Assembly: GCA_965208775.1 (NCBI GenBank) | Contig: OZ242360.1 | Span: 558,001-622,000, forward strand | Origin: JAPOVO01 sp026708165 | GTDB taxonomy: Bacteria > Chloroflexota > UBA11872 > VXNJ01 | Direction of reading: 5' to 3' | DNA: 64,000 nt | In this document: one piece after another, positions 35,430 through 44,531 of the stretch | Numbering within the stretch: the stretch's first letter is position 1 | Layout: each line of letters opens with the position of its first letter | Translations under genes and position numbers: made by a program | The notes under the pieces: model-generated | What the model saw: the letters and a program-made list of their open reading frames with translations, nothing else | Database searches by the model: none | Told to the model about the DNA's origin: nothing

Positions 35430-37361
35430 CTAGAGCGATTCCTTGAGTGCCGTGGCGGCCGGTTTGCTCATACCCTTGACACCCGCCAACTCCTCGACGC
35501 CGGCCTCGCGGATGCGGCTCAGCGAGCCGAACTTTCGATATAGAGCGCGCTTGCGTTTCGGACCGATCCCGGGGATCTCGTCGAGAATCGATCTCCGGCC
35601 CGCCTTCGTCCTGAGCCGGATGTGAAAGCTGACCGCGAATCTATGCGCCTCGTCGCGGATGCGCTGCAACAGGTGAAGTCCGTCCGACGAAGCCGGCAAC
35701 AGAATCGGCGACGGATTTCCCGGCAAGAAAAGCTCTTCGCGTTTCTTGGCGATCGCCGCCGTGGGCAGGCCGTCGACGCCAACTTCGTGCATCGCCTTCA
35801 ACGCCGCCGAAAGCTGCCCTTTGCCGCCGTCGATGAGTATCAGGTCGGGGACGGAGTTCCACTCTTTGCTGGTGCCGACCGATTCCTCCGCGGTCTCGGG
35901 AAGCGGCGCGGCGGGATCGAAGTCTGTTAGCGGCACGCGCTTTAGCGCCCGGACGCCAAGTCCTCCTTCCTCGTTCCGACCGCCGGCCTCGGCGAGCCGC
36001 TTGAAGCGGCGGCGAATAACCTCGCGCATGGCCGCGAAGTCGTCGTTTGCGGAACCTCTGATCTTGAATCTCCGGTACTTGCCCTTCTTGGGCACGCCGT
36101 CCTCAAAGACGACCATGGATGCGACCGTCAACGACCCCTGAATGTGTGAAATGTCATAACACTCGATCCGCCGGGGCAAGCGTGGAAGGTCCAAGGCCTG
36201 GCCTGCCTCCAGGAGCGCGTGCCTGAGCCGCCGCGAGCTATTGAGAAGAACCGTCCGGTCGGCTTCCAGCGTCTCACCCGCGTTGGACTCGGCCAGCTTG
36301 ACAAGCCGTCTCAGAACTCCGCGCTTGGGGACGCGCAGCCGTACGGAGCCTTCCCGCAGCGTCCGAAGCCACGCTGCAAGGATTTCACCGTCGTTCACTC
36401 CAGTCGGGAGCAGAATCTCCCGGGGGACCTCCGGTGCGCGATGGTAGTACTCGCGAACGAACTCGGACGTAATCTCCTCGTCGGTTTCGCCGCCCGTCAC
36501 TTGCAGCCGGTAGGTCTCCTGCCCGACGACCTTTCCATTGCGCACGTTCAGCACTTGTCCCATCGCCTCGCGGCCGTCCCTGGCGATGCCGACCACGTCC
36601 CGGTCGCCGCGCCGCGGATCGACCATCTTCTGCTCGACGATGACCTTCTCTATCGACCTGATACGGTCGCGCATGAGCGCAGCGGCCTCAAACTTCAGCT
36701 CCGCCGCCGCAATTTCCATCGACTCACGCATTTTGTCGACCACGTAGTCGGCGCGCCCTTCGAGGAAATCGATGGTCTGATCGATCACACCTCGATATAC
36801 CTCCGGCGTAACGACGCGGATGCAAGGTCCGTTACAGAGGTCAATGTGATACTTGAGGCAGGGACGGTCCCATTCTTTGGCCATATCCAGAGAGCACGTC
36901 CGATACGGGAACAGCCGGTTTAGCAGCTTGAGCGTCTGGCGAAGCGCCTTGGCGCTGGTGAAGGGGCCGAAATATCGCGAGCCGTCGCGGGTGATCTTGC
37001 GAGTCGTGAACACTCGCGGGTAAGTCTCGCCAGTCGTTATTTTTATGTAAAGATACTGCTTGTCGTCCCTGAACATGATGTTGTAGCGGGGACGGTGGCG
37101 CTTGATCAAATTGATCTCAAGAAGGAGCGCTTCGATCTCGGAATCGGTGACGAGGGTCTCGATATCCTGCACAGCCTGAACGAGACTAACGGTCTTGGGC
37201 GAAAAGCCGCGCTGACCGCCAAAATACGACCGGACGCGGGTTTTGAGACAGGCCGCCTTTCCAACGTAGAGGACTCGCCCGGCGCTGTTCCTGAAAAGGT
37301 AAGCGCCCGGTCTGGCCGGCAAGGCGTGGAGCTTTTCGTCTATTGCTTCGGCAGTTAACAA
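35430..37361 (-). CDS. uvrC: Excinuclease ABC subunit C
   Basis: 643 residues. The N-terminal nuclease has PGAYLF, YVGKA and LKTRVRSYF, the GIY-YIG fold that makes the 3' incision. A UVR coiled coil lies at about residues 205-235. The second nuclease half has IECYDISHIQGS with a catalytic Asp and ILIDGGKGQL for the 5' incision. Helix-hairpin-helix DNA-binding motifs close the protein (EIPGIGPKRKRALY and VKGMSKPAA). The start is TTG at 37361. It diverges from the isomerase gene at 37469. Confidence 0.93.
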   Translation of the reverse strand: MLTAEAIDEKLHALPARPGAYLFRNSAGRVLYVGKAACLKTRVRSYFGGQRGFSPKTVSLVQAVQDIETLVTDSEIEALLLEINLIKRHRPRYNIMFRDDKQYLYIKITTGETYPRVFTTRKITRDGSRYFGPFTSAKALRQTLKLLNRLFPYRTCSLDMAKEWDRPCLKYHIDLCNGPCIRVVTPEVYRGVIDQTIDFLEGRADYVVDKMRESMEIAAAELKFEAAALMRDRIRSIEKVIVEQKMVDPRRGDRDVVGIARDGREAMGQVLNVRNGKVVGQETYRLQVTGGETDEEITSEFVREYYHRAPEVPREILLPTGVNDGEILAAWLRTLREGSVRLRVPKRGVLRRLVKLAESNAGETLEADRTVLLNSSRRLRHALLEAGQALDLPRLPRRIECYDISHIQGSLTVASMVVFEDGVPKKGKYRRFKIRGSANDDFAAMREVIRRRFKRLAEAGGRNEEGGLGVRALKRVPLTDFDPAAPLPETAEESVGTSKEWNSVPDLILIDGGKGQLSAALKAMHEVGVDGLPTAAIAKKREELFLPGNPSPILLPASSDGLHLLQRIRDEAHRFAVSFHIRLRTKAGRRSILDEIPGIGPKRKRALYRKFGSLSRIREAGVEELAGVKGMSKPAATALKESL

Positions 37362-37414
37362 TCGCGGCCGCCGGAATCAGTTATCGCCAACTGGCTGCAT
37401 CATCGATTGTATTT

Positions 37415-37437
37415 GACGGCGACCGCGGTCAGCCGTC
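37415..37437 (+). repeat. Nested palindrome between uvrC and the isomerase gene
   Basis: GACGGC (37415-37420) pairs with GCCGTC (37432-37437), and the centre GACCGCGGTC (37421-37430) is itself a perfect palindrome; a single bulged A lies between. A TTGACG overlaps it at 37413-37418. The position, 32 bases before the isomerase start, suits an operator over a promoter, though a -10 box is not clear. Confidence 0.45.
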
Positions 37438-37468
37438 TGAACTTAAGGATTGAGGATTTAGGCGACAC

Positions 37469-38326
37469 ATGAACATGGATAACCTCTGGCCGGGTTTTGA
37501 TTTCCAAGACTGGCGGCAGGCAAAACTGGCAAAGCGAGGCATGTACAACGTCGGGCTGACTGACTGGCAACTGCTGCTTTGTACAGTCCACGGCTACCGC
37601 GATCTGGCCGCCGGAATCGCCCGGCGCGGGGTCGGCTTGAGCGTGCATCATCCCTACATCTCCCCGTGGCGGGGATTCGAGCGGCCGCGGTCAAGTTTGT
37701 TCCTGCATCCCGACGCATCCGCTCGTAAGAGATCGTTCGAGTGGCTGGACGATTCCCTGCGCCGAGCCGCCGAGACGGGCTGCCGGTTCGCGGTCACGCA
37801 CGTGGCCGATTCGAAAGAACCCATCGACTTCGACTCCGCACGGACGCTCGCCCATGAGGCGGCCGGGTGGATGGCTGAAGCATCCGAGCGGCACGGCGTG
37901 GAGGTCCACATCGAGTTTCTCGGATATCACGGGACGTTTCACCAACCGGCCGAATTCGCCGAACTGATCGAGTCCAACCCGCCGCTCAAGCTATGCCTCG
38001 ACACTGGGCACCTTCATCGTTGGGCTCAAATCCACAACGGCGACGAGCAAGCCGCGGTTGGCGTTCTTGAGCCCCACGTCGCGTCGATGCACATTTGGAA
38101 CATCAGCTCGGGAGACGAGTTCGCCAAATCCGGTCACATACCCGTGCATCCCTCTCACCGCACTGAAGACGGATATGCCGACGTAGAGTGGGTAATTGGA
38201 GAGGTCGCGAAGGCCAATCCCGAAGTCTCCATAGTCTTCGAACCGACGATTAGAAAAGACACCTCGGAAGAGTTCGTCACCGAGGGCATCGCATGGGTTC
38301 GTGGACTGGTCGGAAAGTACCCGTAG
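37469..38326 (+). CDS. Sugar phosphate isomerase/epimerase (TIM barrel)
   Basis: 285 residues. Metal ligands are Glu in VEVHIEFLGYHG, Asp and His in LCLDTGHLHRW, His in ASMHIWNISSG and Glu in VSIVFEPTIRK. The order is standard for the xylose isomerase-like superfamily. ATG at 37469 follows an AGGATTTAGGCG purine tract. It stands alone, downstream of the palindrome at 37415 and upstream of the PerM gene, so it may be separately regulated. Substrate unknown. Confidence 0.8.
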   Translation: MNMDNLWPGFDFQDWRQAKLAKRGMYNVGLTDWQLLLCTVHGYRDLAAGIARRGVGLSVHHPYISPWRGFERPRSSLFLHPDASARKRSFEWLDDSLRRAAETGCRFAVTHVADSKEPIDFDSARTLAHEAAGWMAEASERHGVEVHIEFLGYHGTFHQPAEFAELIESNPPLKLCLDTGHLHRWAQIHNGDEQAAVGVLEPHVASMHIWNISSGDEFAKSGHIPVHPSHRTEDGYADVEWVIGEVAKANPEVSIVFEPTIRKDTSEEFVTEGIAWVRGLVGKYP

Positions 38327-38408
38327 CACGGCGAGATTGACGGCAAACCGTCTCTGAACCAGTAAAATTTACCTTTACCCGCTAGACGCTTGGGGCCGTG
38401 AGGGCTGC

Positions 38409-39557
38409 TTGGACTCCAAAAAGCTGCAAAACACCCTAATCCTGCTCGGAATCGCCGTGGCGGTCATCTGGCTTGGGCAGTTTCTATGGAATCTGGGCGG
38501 CCAGTTCGGGACGGCGATCCTCATCTTCTTGCTCGCCTGGATCGTGAGCTTTGCCGTCTCTCCGACGGTCCGGCGCCTGGAACGCCTCAGGCTGTCGAGA
38601 TTTCCGGCAACGGCCATCGTCTATCTCGCGCTGGCGGGAGCCAGCGTCGCCGCCGCCCTGTTCGTGGTGCCGCCGGTGCTGCACGACCTGGCGGGCATCA
38701 CCACGCGGATTAGCGACTACGGCGACGACATGCAGCGCTGGGCCGACGACGTCATCCAATGGCTGGAGAGCATCGGTATTCCGGAATCGGCGCTGAAGGA
38801 CGCCCTGGGCGACCTCGGATCGAACTTTGCCGACCTCGGCGCGACCGCCCTGAGCGGCCTGATTGGTGCACTCACCGGAATTGCGACGGCAGTGCTGGTC
38901 TTCTTCATGACGCTGATCGTGTCTTTCTACCTGGTACTCGACTGGGACAGGGCGCTGGCCCGTTTCGAGAAGTCTCTGCCAGGCGTTTGGGGAGGGGAGT
39001 TCCGACAGGCGGTGCAGGCCGTGGAGGTAACGTTCGCGGGCTTCCTGCGCGGCCAGCTGACCGAGTCGACATTGTTCGGAATAGCGGTCGCAGTAGTTAT
39101 GTTGATCGCGGGTCTCGACTACGTGATCGTCATTGCGATCTTCTCGGGCCTGGTACTCGCCGTTCCGTTCGCGGGCCCCGTATTGGGCGTGCTGGCCCCC
39201 GTCCTGGTAGCGCTTCTGACCTCTCCGACCGTCGCGCTGTGGGTCGGGATAGCGCTATTGGCTTTGCAAGTCATCCTCGAAAACGTAGTCAAGACGAGAG
39301 TAATTGGCAGCGCGGTGGGAATTCATCCGCTGGTGGTCATCGCCTCGGTGCTTGTGGGTACGGCTGCGGCCGGATTCTGGGGAGCGGTATTTGCGGTTCC
39401 ATTCGGTGCGCTGGTCTATTTCGCGATCAGGGCTGCTTACACGAGATGGGTCTCCGTCGTCCGCAATGCCGAAGCAGACCGTACGCCGTCCGACTCGCCG
39501 ACAGAAGAACATCCGCAACAAGTGACAGGCGAAGCCGCCGGGGGCAAGCCCGAGTAG
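38409..39557 (+). CDS. AI-2E/PerM family permease
   Basis: 382 residues with about eight transmembrane helices. Hallmarks are the N-terminal helix cluster (ILIFLLAWIVSFAVSPTV), a soluble loop, then FYLVLDWDRALARFEKSLP and GIHPLVVIASVLVGTAAAGF. Members transport autoinducer-2, other metabolites or Na+ in antiport. The start is TTG at 38409. It is followed after 16 bases by the ABC exporter genes and is probably cotranscribed with them. Confidence 0.87.
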   Translation: MDSKKLQNTLILLGIAVAVIWLGQFLWNLGGQFGTAILIFLLAWIVSFAVSPTVRRLERLRLSRFPATAIVYLALAGASVAAALFVVPPVLHDLAGITTRISDYGDDMQRWADDVIQWLESIGIPESALKDALGDLGSNFADLGATALSGLIGALTGIATAVLVFFMTLIVSFYLVLDWDRALARFEKSLPGVWGGEFRQAVQAVEVTFAGFLRGQLTESTLFGIAVAVVMLIAGLDYVIVIAIFSGLVLAVPFAGPVLGVLAPVLVALLTSPTVALWVGIALLALQVILENVVKTRVIGSAVGIHPLVVIASVLVGTAAAGFWGAVFAVPFGALVYFAIRAAYTRWVSVVRNAEADRTPSDSPTEEHPQQVTGEAAGGKPE

Positions 39558-39560
39558 AAC

Positions 39561-39568
39561 AAAAGGTG
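39561..39568 (+). promoter_or_regulatory. Ribosome site that places the ABC gene start at CTG
   Basis: AAAAGGTG lies with its last GG 7 bases before CTG at 39574-39576. No ATG, GTG or TTG is in frame between the TGA at 39523-39525 and the GTG at 39649. Confidence 0.5.
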
Positions 39569-39573
39569 CAGAC

Positions 39574-41343
39574 CTGAAGACGCTTCTTCGGCTTCTCAGC
39601 TATCAGCGGCCGCATAAGTTATACATCGCCGGGGGACTGCTCGCCTGGGTGGGCGCAATCGCCGCCGACGTGGCCGGACCTCAGGCCATACGCCTGGCGA
39701 TCGACCGCGGAATCGCCGACGAGAACACAACTCTGATACTCGTGTTCGCCGCCACGGCAGCGGGACTGCTGATCGTCCGCGGAATACTCACTGCGGTGCA
39801 CGACTTCCTGATTCAGTACATGGCGCACAAGGTCTCGCGCGACATGCGAAACGAGTATTTCAACCATCTACAGACACTCTCCTACTCGTATTACGACAGA
39901 GCGAACTCCGGCGACCTGATTTCACGGGCCGTCAGCGACATCGAGTCGGCGCGCATGGCCGTCGGCATGGGTCTCTTTCAAATCATCACCGTCACCGGGA
40001 CGTTCGTGGTCGTCTTCATCGCCATGGTCCTCACCAACTGGCAGTTGGCGGTACTCGCCATGGTCACGCTGCCGGTGATGGTTGGGACCGCGTTGAGATT
40101 CGGCAAGGTCATACGTCAGCTTTGGCGCAGGGTTCAGGCTCAAAGAGGTGAGATGACGGCGGTCTTGACCGAGAACCTGACCGGCGTTCGAGTCGTTAAG
40201 GCATTCGCGCAGGAACCTCGGCAGATCGAGCGCTATTCGGGGGCGGTCCGGCAGCTCAACGTCAACATGCTGGCCGCCATGCGTAACTGGTCGGTTTTCT
40301 TTCCGTTGATGCTCTTCCTGTCGAGCCTGGGAACGGTGGCCGTCATTTGGCTGGGCGGCTATCTCGTTATAACCGACGTGGTCTCGGTGGGGGCGTTGAT
40401 AGCGTTCTACTACTACTTCGTTCGACTGGCTCCTCCGTCCCGGCGAATCGGATTCATCGTCCAGCGGCTCCAACTCGCCATCGCATCGGCGGAACGTCTG
40501 TTCGAAGTCTTGGACACCAAACCCGAAATTGCCAGCAAGCCCGGCGCGCTTGCGCCCCGCGCACTTCGAGGCCGCGTCGATTTCGACAACGTCACCTTCG
40601 CCTATGGTCGAAGCGCTCCTCAGCTTCGCGACATCAATCTGGTCATCGAGCCAGGGCAAACCTTGGGCATTATCGGCCCGACCGGCTCCGGCAAGACGAC
40701 GCTCATTAACCTCATCATGCGCTTTTACGATGTTTCCTCGGGGCGCCTCACCGTCGATGGAACGGACGTACGCGATCTCGACCTCCACTGGCTGCGAAGC
40801 CGGATCGCCATAGTGCCCCAGGACGCATATCTGTTTTCAAACACCATGGCTAAGAACATTGCGTTCGCCAGACCGAGCGCCCGGCTGGACGCGATAGTCG
40901 CGGCCGCCGAGCGAGCACAGGCCGGACGTTTTATCGACGCCCTGCCGGATAGGTACGACACTGTCGTTGGCGAGCGCGGGGTCGGTCTGTCCGGCGGGCA
41001 GCGCCAGCGCGTGACAATCTCGCGCGCGCTGCTGATGAACGCCGGAGTCCTGATAATGGACGATTCCACCGCGAGCCTGGACACAGCCACCGAGCGTCTC
41101 ATCCGGGAGGCACTGCAGGAAGCGTTTAGCGGCCGGACAACCATTCTGATCGGCCAGCGGGTATCGACCGTTATGAACTGCGACGAGATCGTCGTCATGG
41201 ACGCCGGCAAGATCGTAGAGCGTGGAACACACGAGGCGCTGCTCGCCGCCGAGGGTCTCTACTATCGAATAAACCTGCTCCAGTCACCGGCCAGGGCACT
41301 CGAAATCGACGAACGTCCGGCCTCCGGCAGCAATCCCGGATGA
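39574..41343 (+). CDS. ABC exporter half-transporter, degenerate-site subunit, apparent CUG start
   Basis: About 589 residues if started at CTG 39574. A six-helix permease domain is followed by an ATPase domain with GPTGSGKTTL and LSGGQRQRV. Two catalytic residues are replaced: the Walker B Glu is Asp (LIMDDS, Asp codon 41062-41064), and the switch His is Gln (LIGQRVST, codon 41155-41157). From the CTG the N-terminus aligns without gaps to the partner protein over 44 residues (LRLLSY versus LRLLSF onward). The canonical GTG at 39649 would cut into the first helix. It overlaps the partner gene by 4 bases. Confidence 0.88.
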   Translation: MKTLLRLLSYQRPHKLYIAGGLLAWVGAIAADVAGPQAIRLAIDRGIADENTTLILVFAATAAGLLIVRGILTAVHDFLIQYMAHKVSRDMRNEYFNHLQTLSYSYYDRANSGDLISRAVSDIESARMAVGMGLFQIITVTGTFVVVFIAMVLTNWQLAVLAMVTLPVMVGTALRFGKVIRQLWRRVQAQRGEMTAVLTENLTGVRVVKAFAQEPRQIERYSGAVRQLNVNMLAAMRNWSVFFPLMLFLSSLGTVAVIWLGGYLVITDVVSVGALIAFYYYFVRLAPPSRRIGFIVQRLQLAIASAERLFEVLDTKPEIASKPGALAPRALRGRVDFDNVTFAYGRSAPQLRDINLVIEPGQTLGIIGPTGSGKTTLINLIMRFYDVSSGRLTVDGTDVRDLDLHWLRSRIAIVPQDAYLFSNTMAKNIAFARPSARLDAIVAAAERAQAGRFIDALPDRYDTVVGERGVGLSGGQRQRVTISRALLMNAGVLIMDDSTASLDTATERLIREALQEAFSGRTTILIGQRVSTVMNCDEIVVMDAGKIVERGTHEALLAAEGLYYRINLLQSPARALEIDERPASGSNPG

Positions 41344-43157
41344 TCTACTACCGCACTGAAGATGACGTTGAACGCGCGGGGTTCAACAGCGGTATAGCGC
41401 TTCGACTGCTCTCGTTCCTGACCCCCTATCGCCGGAGGGCTCTCGGCGCCGGGTTCCTGGCCCTCGGCATAACCGGCATGAACCTCGTGCAGCCGGTACT
41501 CGTAAAGCTGGCTATCGATGAGGGGATCGCTGGTGAGAACTTCACTCTGCTATCGGTGCTGAGCGTGATCTACTTGGCCACCACGGCGGGAGGCTCGCTG
41601 GCTATCGGATTGCAGACGTGGCTTCTGGCTCAGGTAGGCCAGAAGGTGCTTTATGACATCCGAACGCAACTCTTCAAGCGGATGCAGTCGCTATCGCTTT
41701 CCTTCTTCGACACGCGGAATACCGGCTCGCTGATATCGCGCTTCACCAGCGATGTGAACTCCCTCAACGAGGTCCTGACGGAGGGAGTTGTCGGAACCAT
41801 CACCGACTTGATACTGATCGTCGGAATCGTGGCCGTGATGTTCGCGTTGAGCTGGCAGCTCGCGCTGGTGACGCTCGTAGTGCTACCGCTATTGCTCGTC
41901 GGCGCGGCGGTCTTCGAAGTTCAGGCGCTGCGGTCCTATCGCAAAGTACGGCAGCTGGTCTCTGAGACCAACGCGAATCTGGCCGAGAGCATACTGGGCG
42001 TCAAAATCACGCAGGCATTTACTCGCGAATCCGAGAATAGCGCCCTGTTTTACGGAGTCTCAGAGCGGGAGCTTCAGGCGCACAAGCGGTCGCGTATGGT
42101 CGGAGTCACCGTGATTCCGGGCGTCGATTTGCTGACAGCCATCGCCGTGGGTCTTGTGCTCTGGGTCGGCGGCCGTCTCGTGCTCGGCGACTCCATGCTG
42201 GAGCTTGGAACGGTAACGGCGTTCCTTCTCTACATCGAGCGACTGTTCCAGCCGGTCCAGGAGCTTGGCATGAGATTCGACCTCTTACAATCGGCGATGG
42301 CTTCGGGCGAGCGGATATTTGGCCTTCTGGACGAGGAGCCGAAGGTAAAAGATCAGCCCGACGCTCCGGCCATGCCAGCGATCGAAGGCCGGGTCCGGTT
42401 CGTTGACGTGGGCTTCGAATACGTCAAAGGCCAGCCGGTCCTTCAGAATGTGTCGTTTGAAGCCACGCGGGGCGAGACACTAGCCCTAGTCGGAGCCACA
42501 GGCTCCGGCAAAACGACTATCGCGAACCTCCTGCACCGCTTCTACGACGTGACCGGTGGACGAATAGAAATAGACGGGATCGACATCAGAAGCGTTGAGC
42601 AAGCATCGTTACGAGCGCAAGTCGGTCTGGTGCTTCAGGAACCGTTCCTGTTCTCCGGCAGCATCCGCGACAACCTCACGTTTGGCAGACCCGACGCTTC
42701 GGACGAGGAAGTCATATCCGCCGCCAAGGTGGTCAACCTGCACGAGCAGGTGATGGACATGGACTTCGGCTACGACACGGTCGTGCATGAACGCGGCGCG
42801 CGGCTGTCAGTGGGCCAGCGGCAGCTCGTCTCGTTCGCCAGGGCGGTACTGAACGATCCGAAGATATTGATCCTCGACGAAGCCACAAGCAACGTGGACA
42901 CGCAGACCGAGGCAGTCATTCAGAAGGCGCTAGAGCGCCTCATGCGCGGGCGAACGTCGATAGTGATAGCTCACCGGCTCTCTACCGTCAGGAACGCCGA
43001 TCAGATCATCGTTATGGACCACGGCAGGATAGTGGAGCAAGGGACTCACGACGAACTGGTCGACGCGGGCGGCTATTACGAACGCCTGTACAGACTGGGG
43101 TTCTCGGTGGACGAAGCCGATCTCGATGAGGACCTCGTGCCGCAGTCTTCAACCTGA
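41340..43157 (+). CDS. ABC exporter half-transporter, consensus catalytic subunit
   Basis: 605 residues. The permease domain (about 20-320) is followed by an ATPase with GATGSGKTTI, Walker B LILDEATSNVD with the catalytic Glu, and the switch IAHRLST. The signature reads LSVGQRQ instead of LSGGQ, so the composite site made by this signature and the partner's Walker motifs is the degenerate one, as in TM287/288 and BmrCD. The pair should export a lipid or drug-like molecule. Start ATG overlaps the previous stop (ATGA), which ensures equal synthesis. Confidence 0.92.
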   Translation: MIYYRTEDDVERAGFNSGIALRLLSFLTPYRRRALGAGFLALGITGMNLVQPVLVKLAIDEGIAGENFTLLSVLSVIYLATTAGGSLAIGLQTWLLAQVGQKVLYDIRTQLFKRMQSLSLSFFDTRNTGSLISRFTSDVNSLNEVLTEGVVGTITDLILIVGIVAVMFALSWQLALVTLVVLPLLLVGAAVFEVQALRSYRKVRQLVSETNANLAESILGVKITQAFTRESENSALFYGVSERELQAHKRSRMVGVTVIPGVDLLTAIAVGLVLWVGGRLVLGDSMLELGTVTAFLLYIERLFQPVQELGMRFDLLQSAMASGERIFGLLDEEPKVKDQPDAPAMPAIEGRVRFVDVGFEYVKGQPVLQNVSFEATRGETLALVGATGSGKTTIANLLHRFYDVTGGRIEIDGIDIRSVEQASLRAQVGLVLQEPFLFSGSIRDNLTFGRPDASDEEVISAAKVVNLHEQVMDMDFGYDTVVHERGARLSVGQRQLVSFARAVLNDPKILILDEATSNVDTQTEAVIQKALERLMRGRTSIVIAHRLSTVRNADQIIVMDHGRIVEQGTHDELVDAGGYYERLYRLGFSVDEADLDEDLVPQSST

Positions 43158-43210
43158 ATTCGGGCTTGCCGAGCTACGAAACTAGCGTTTCTTTGACGCT
43201 GAGCGAGCGG

Positions 43211-43963
43211 CTACAGGTCGCTGCCCAGCACCATGTCGCCTGTAGGCCCTGGACTTCCCTCGGCTGGCTCCACGGTAACCCCGAACGATTGGAACATGGA
43301 AAACGGCATTGGGCTTTGCACGACCATCATCGCAAATCCGTCTGAGTCGGCATTTAACATCCCGCCGCTCATCTTTCCGTCGGGATTTGCGAGCCATAGC
43401 TGGTAGGCGCGATCCGGTGAAAGTTTCTTAAGACCGCTGCAAATGAGCACGGCGACGTTCTTGTCGCTTGTCATCAAGAGGAACGCGGTGGCATCAGGCG
43501 CGTTCTCGGTTCCGCTGAGCGTGATGCCGGCGCCGCCATCTTCCACCAGCGTTTGTAGAGCCGCCACCTGCTTCGAGGCGCGCTCGCGCCCCGCGACAGT
43601 TGCGCCCTCCATCTCGGCAAGGCGGCCGCCCAGGAGTACCGCTATAACGACAGCCGCGGCGACGGCCACGGCGGACAGTCCCGCAAATATCAGCGAGAGG
43701 GAGTTTCTCCAGCCTGGAGCCGGCCGCGGCTCTTCGACGCGGGCGTCCCGCGCCCGGCGCAACACGGCCTCGCGAACCCGGATATCAGGCGCAGCAGGTT
43801 CGACGCCGTAAGCAAGCAAGGCCGCGGTCTCATTGAGCTCATCGAGCCCATCGTGGAGAGACGGATCTTCGGCCAGCGCCCTGTCGAGCGCGGCGCGGTC
43901 GGTTTCGTCGAGATGGCCCAGCGCGGCGGCGGCGAGCAGTTCCTGAAGCCTTTCGTCGTTCAT
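43211..43963 (-). CDS. Anti-sigma factor, RskA-type
   Basis: 250 residues from ATG at 43963. The N-terminal helical domain (ELLAAAALGHLDETDRAALD) binds the sigma factor, and the HxxxCxxC zinc motif of ZAS proteins is absent. One transmembrane helix lies at about residues 88-110 (LIFAGLSAVAVAAAVVIAVL). The outer domain (YQLWLANPDGKMSGG) is the anti-sigma-K RskA C-terminal fold. It lies 4 bases after the sigma factor stop. A membrane signal, probably with proteolysis, would release the sigma factor. Confidence 0.85.
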   Translation of the reverse strand: MNDERLQELLAAAALGHLDETDRAALDRALAEDPSLHDGLDELNETAALLAYGVEPAAPDIRVREAVLRRARDARVEEPRPAPGWRNSLSLIFAGLSAVAVAAAVVIAVLLGGRLAEMEGATVAGRERASKQVAALQTLVEDGGAGITLSGTENAPDATAFLLMTSDKNVAVLICSGLKKLSPDRAYQLWLANPDGKMSGGMLNADSDGFAMMVVQSPMPFSMFQSFGVTVEPAEGSPGPTGDMVLGSDL

Positions 43964-43967
43964 GCGA

Positions 43968-44531
43968 CTAGTTCCAAAGGTCCCGGCCGGCCATGATGTC
44001 CCTGAGCTTGAAGAGCGCCGCCCTGGTCCTCGTTTTGACTGTTCCCAGGGGTATGCCAAGCTCCCTGGCGACTTCGGACTGAGTCAACCCGCCAAAGTAG
44101 GCAAGCGCGATTACAGCTTTCTGGTCACTCGAAAGCTCGTCGCAAGCCGCTCTAACCGCCGCCCGGAGCTCGGTCTGCCACACTTCCTCGTCAGGCTCGG
44201 ACGCGATGCGCTCTTCGGTGTCCTCGATCGATTCCCACGTCAAACGCGCGGACGGGCGGCTCTTCCGACGGCGAAGCTCGTCGATAATCAGGTTTCTCGC
44301 GATGCGCATAACCCAGGCGTTGAGGCTTCCTTTTTCGGGAACATATGTCGAAGCTCTCGACCAGACCCGCAGGAAGGTCTCCTGTACGATCTCTTCGGCT
44401 GCGGCAGCGCCTAACGCACTGCGTGCCAAGCCGTTTATGATCCCCGCGAACCTGTCGTAACACTCCGCGAGAGCGCGCTCGTCGCCGATTGCTATTCGGT
44501 CTGCCAGAAGACCGTCATTGACGTTTCGCAA
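43968..44531 (-). CDS. ECF sigma factor, SigK/RpoE-like
   Basis: 187 residues from TTG at 44531, the usual ECF length; longer in-frame starts add about 50 residues unlike any sigma factor. Region 2 has CYDRFAGIINGLA, AEEIVQETFLRVW and AWVMRIARNLIIDELR, and region 4 has LSSDQKAVIALAYFGGLTQSEVARELG with the helix-turn-helix GTVKTRTR. It is cotranscribed with the anti-sigma gene and probably activates its own promoter. The target promoter was not found in this window. Confidence 0.88.
   Translation of the reverse strand: MRNVNDGLLADRIAIGDERALAECYDRFAGIINGLARSALGAAAAEEIVQETFLRVWSRASTYVPEKGSLNAWVMRIARNLIIDELRRRKSRPSARLTWESIEDTEERIASEPDEEVWQTELRAAVRAACDELSSDQKAVIALAYFGGLTQSEVARELGIPLGTVKTRTRAALFKLRDIMAGRDLWN

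Noticed and set aside
39523..39573. A GTG start for the first ABC gene overlapping the PerM gene
   Set aside because: The frame contains TGA at 39523-39525 and no canonical start between it and 39649.
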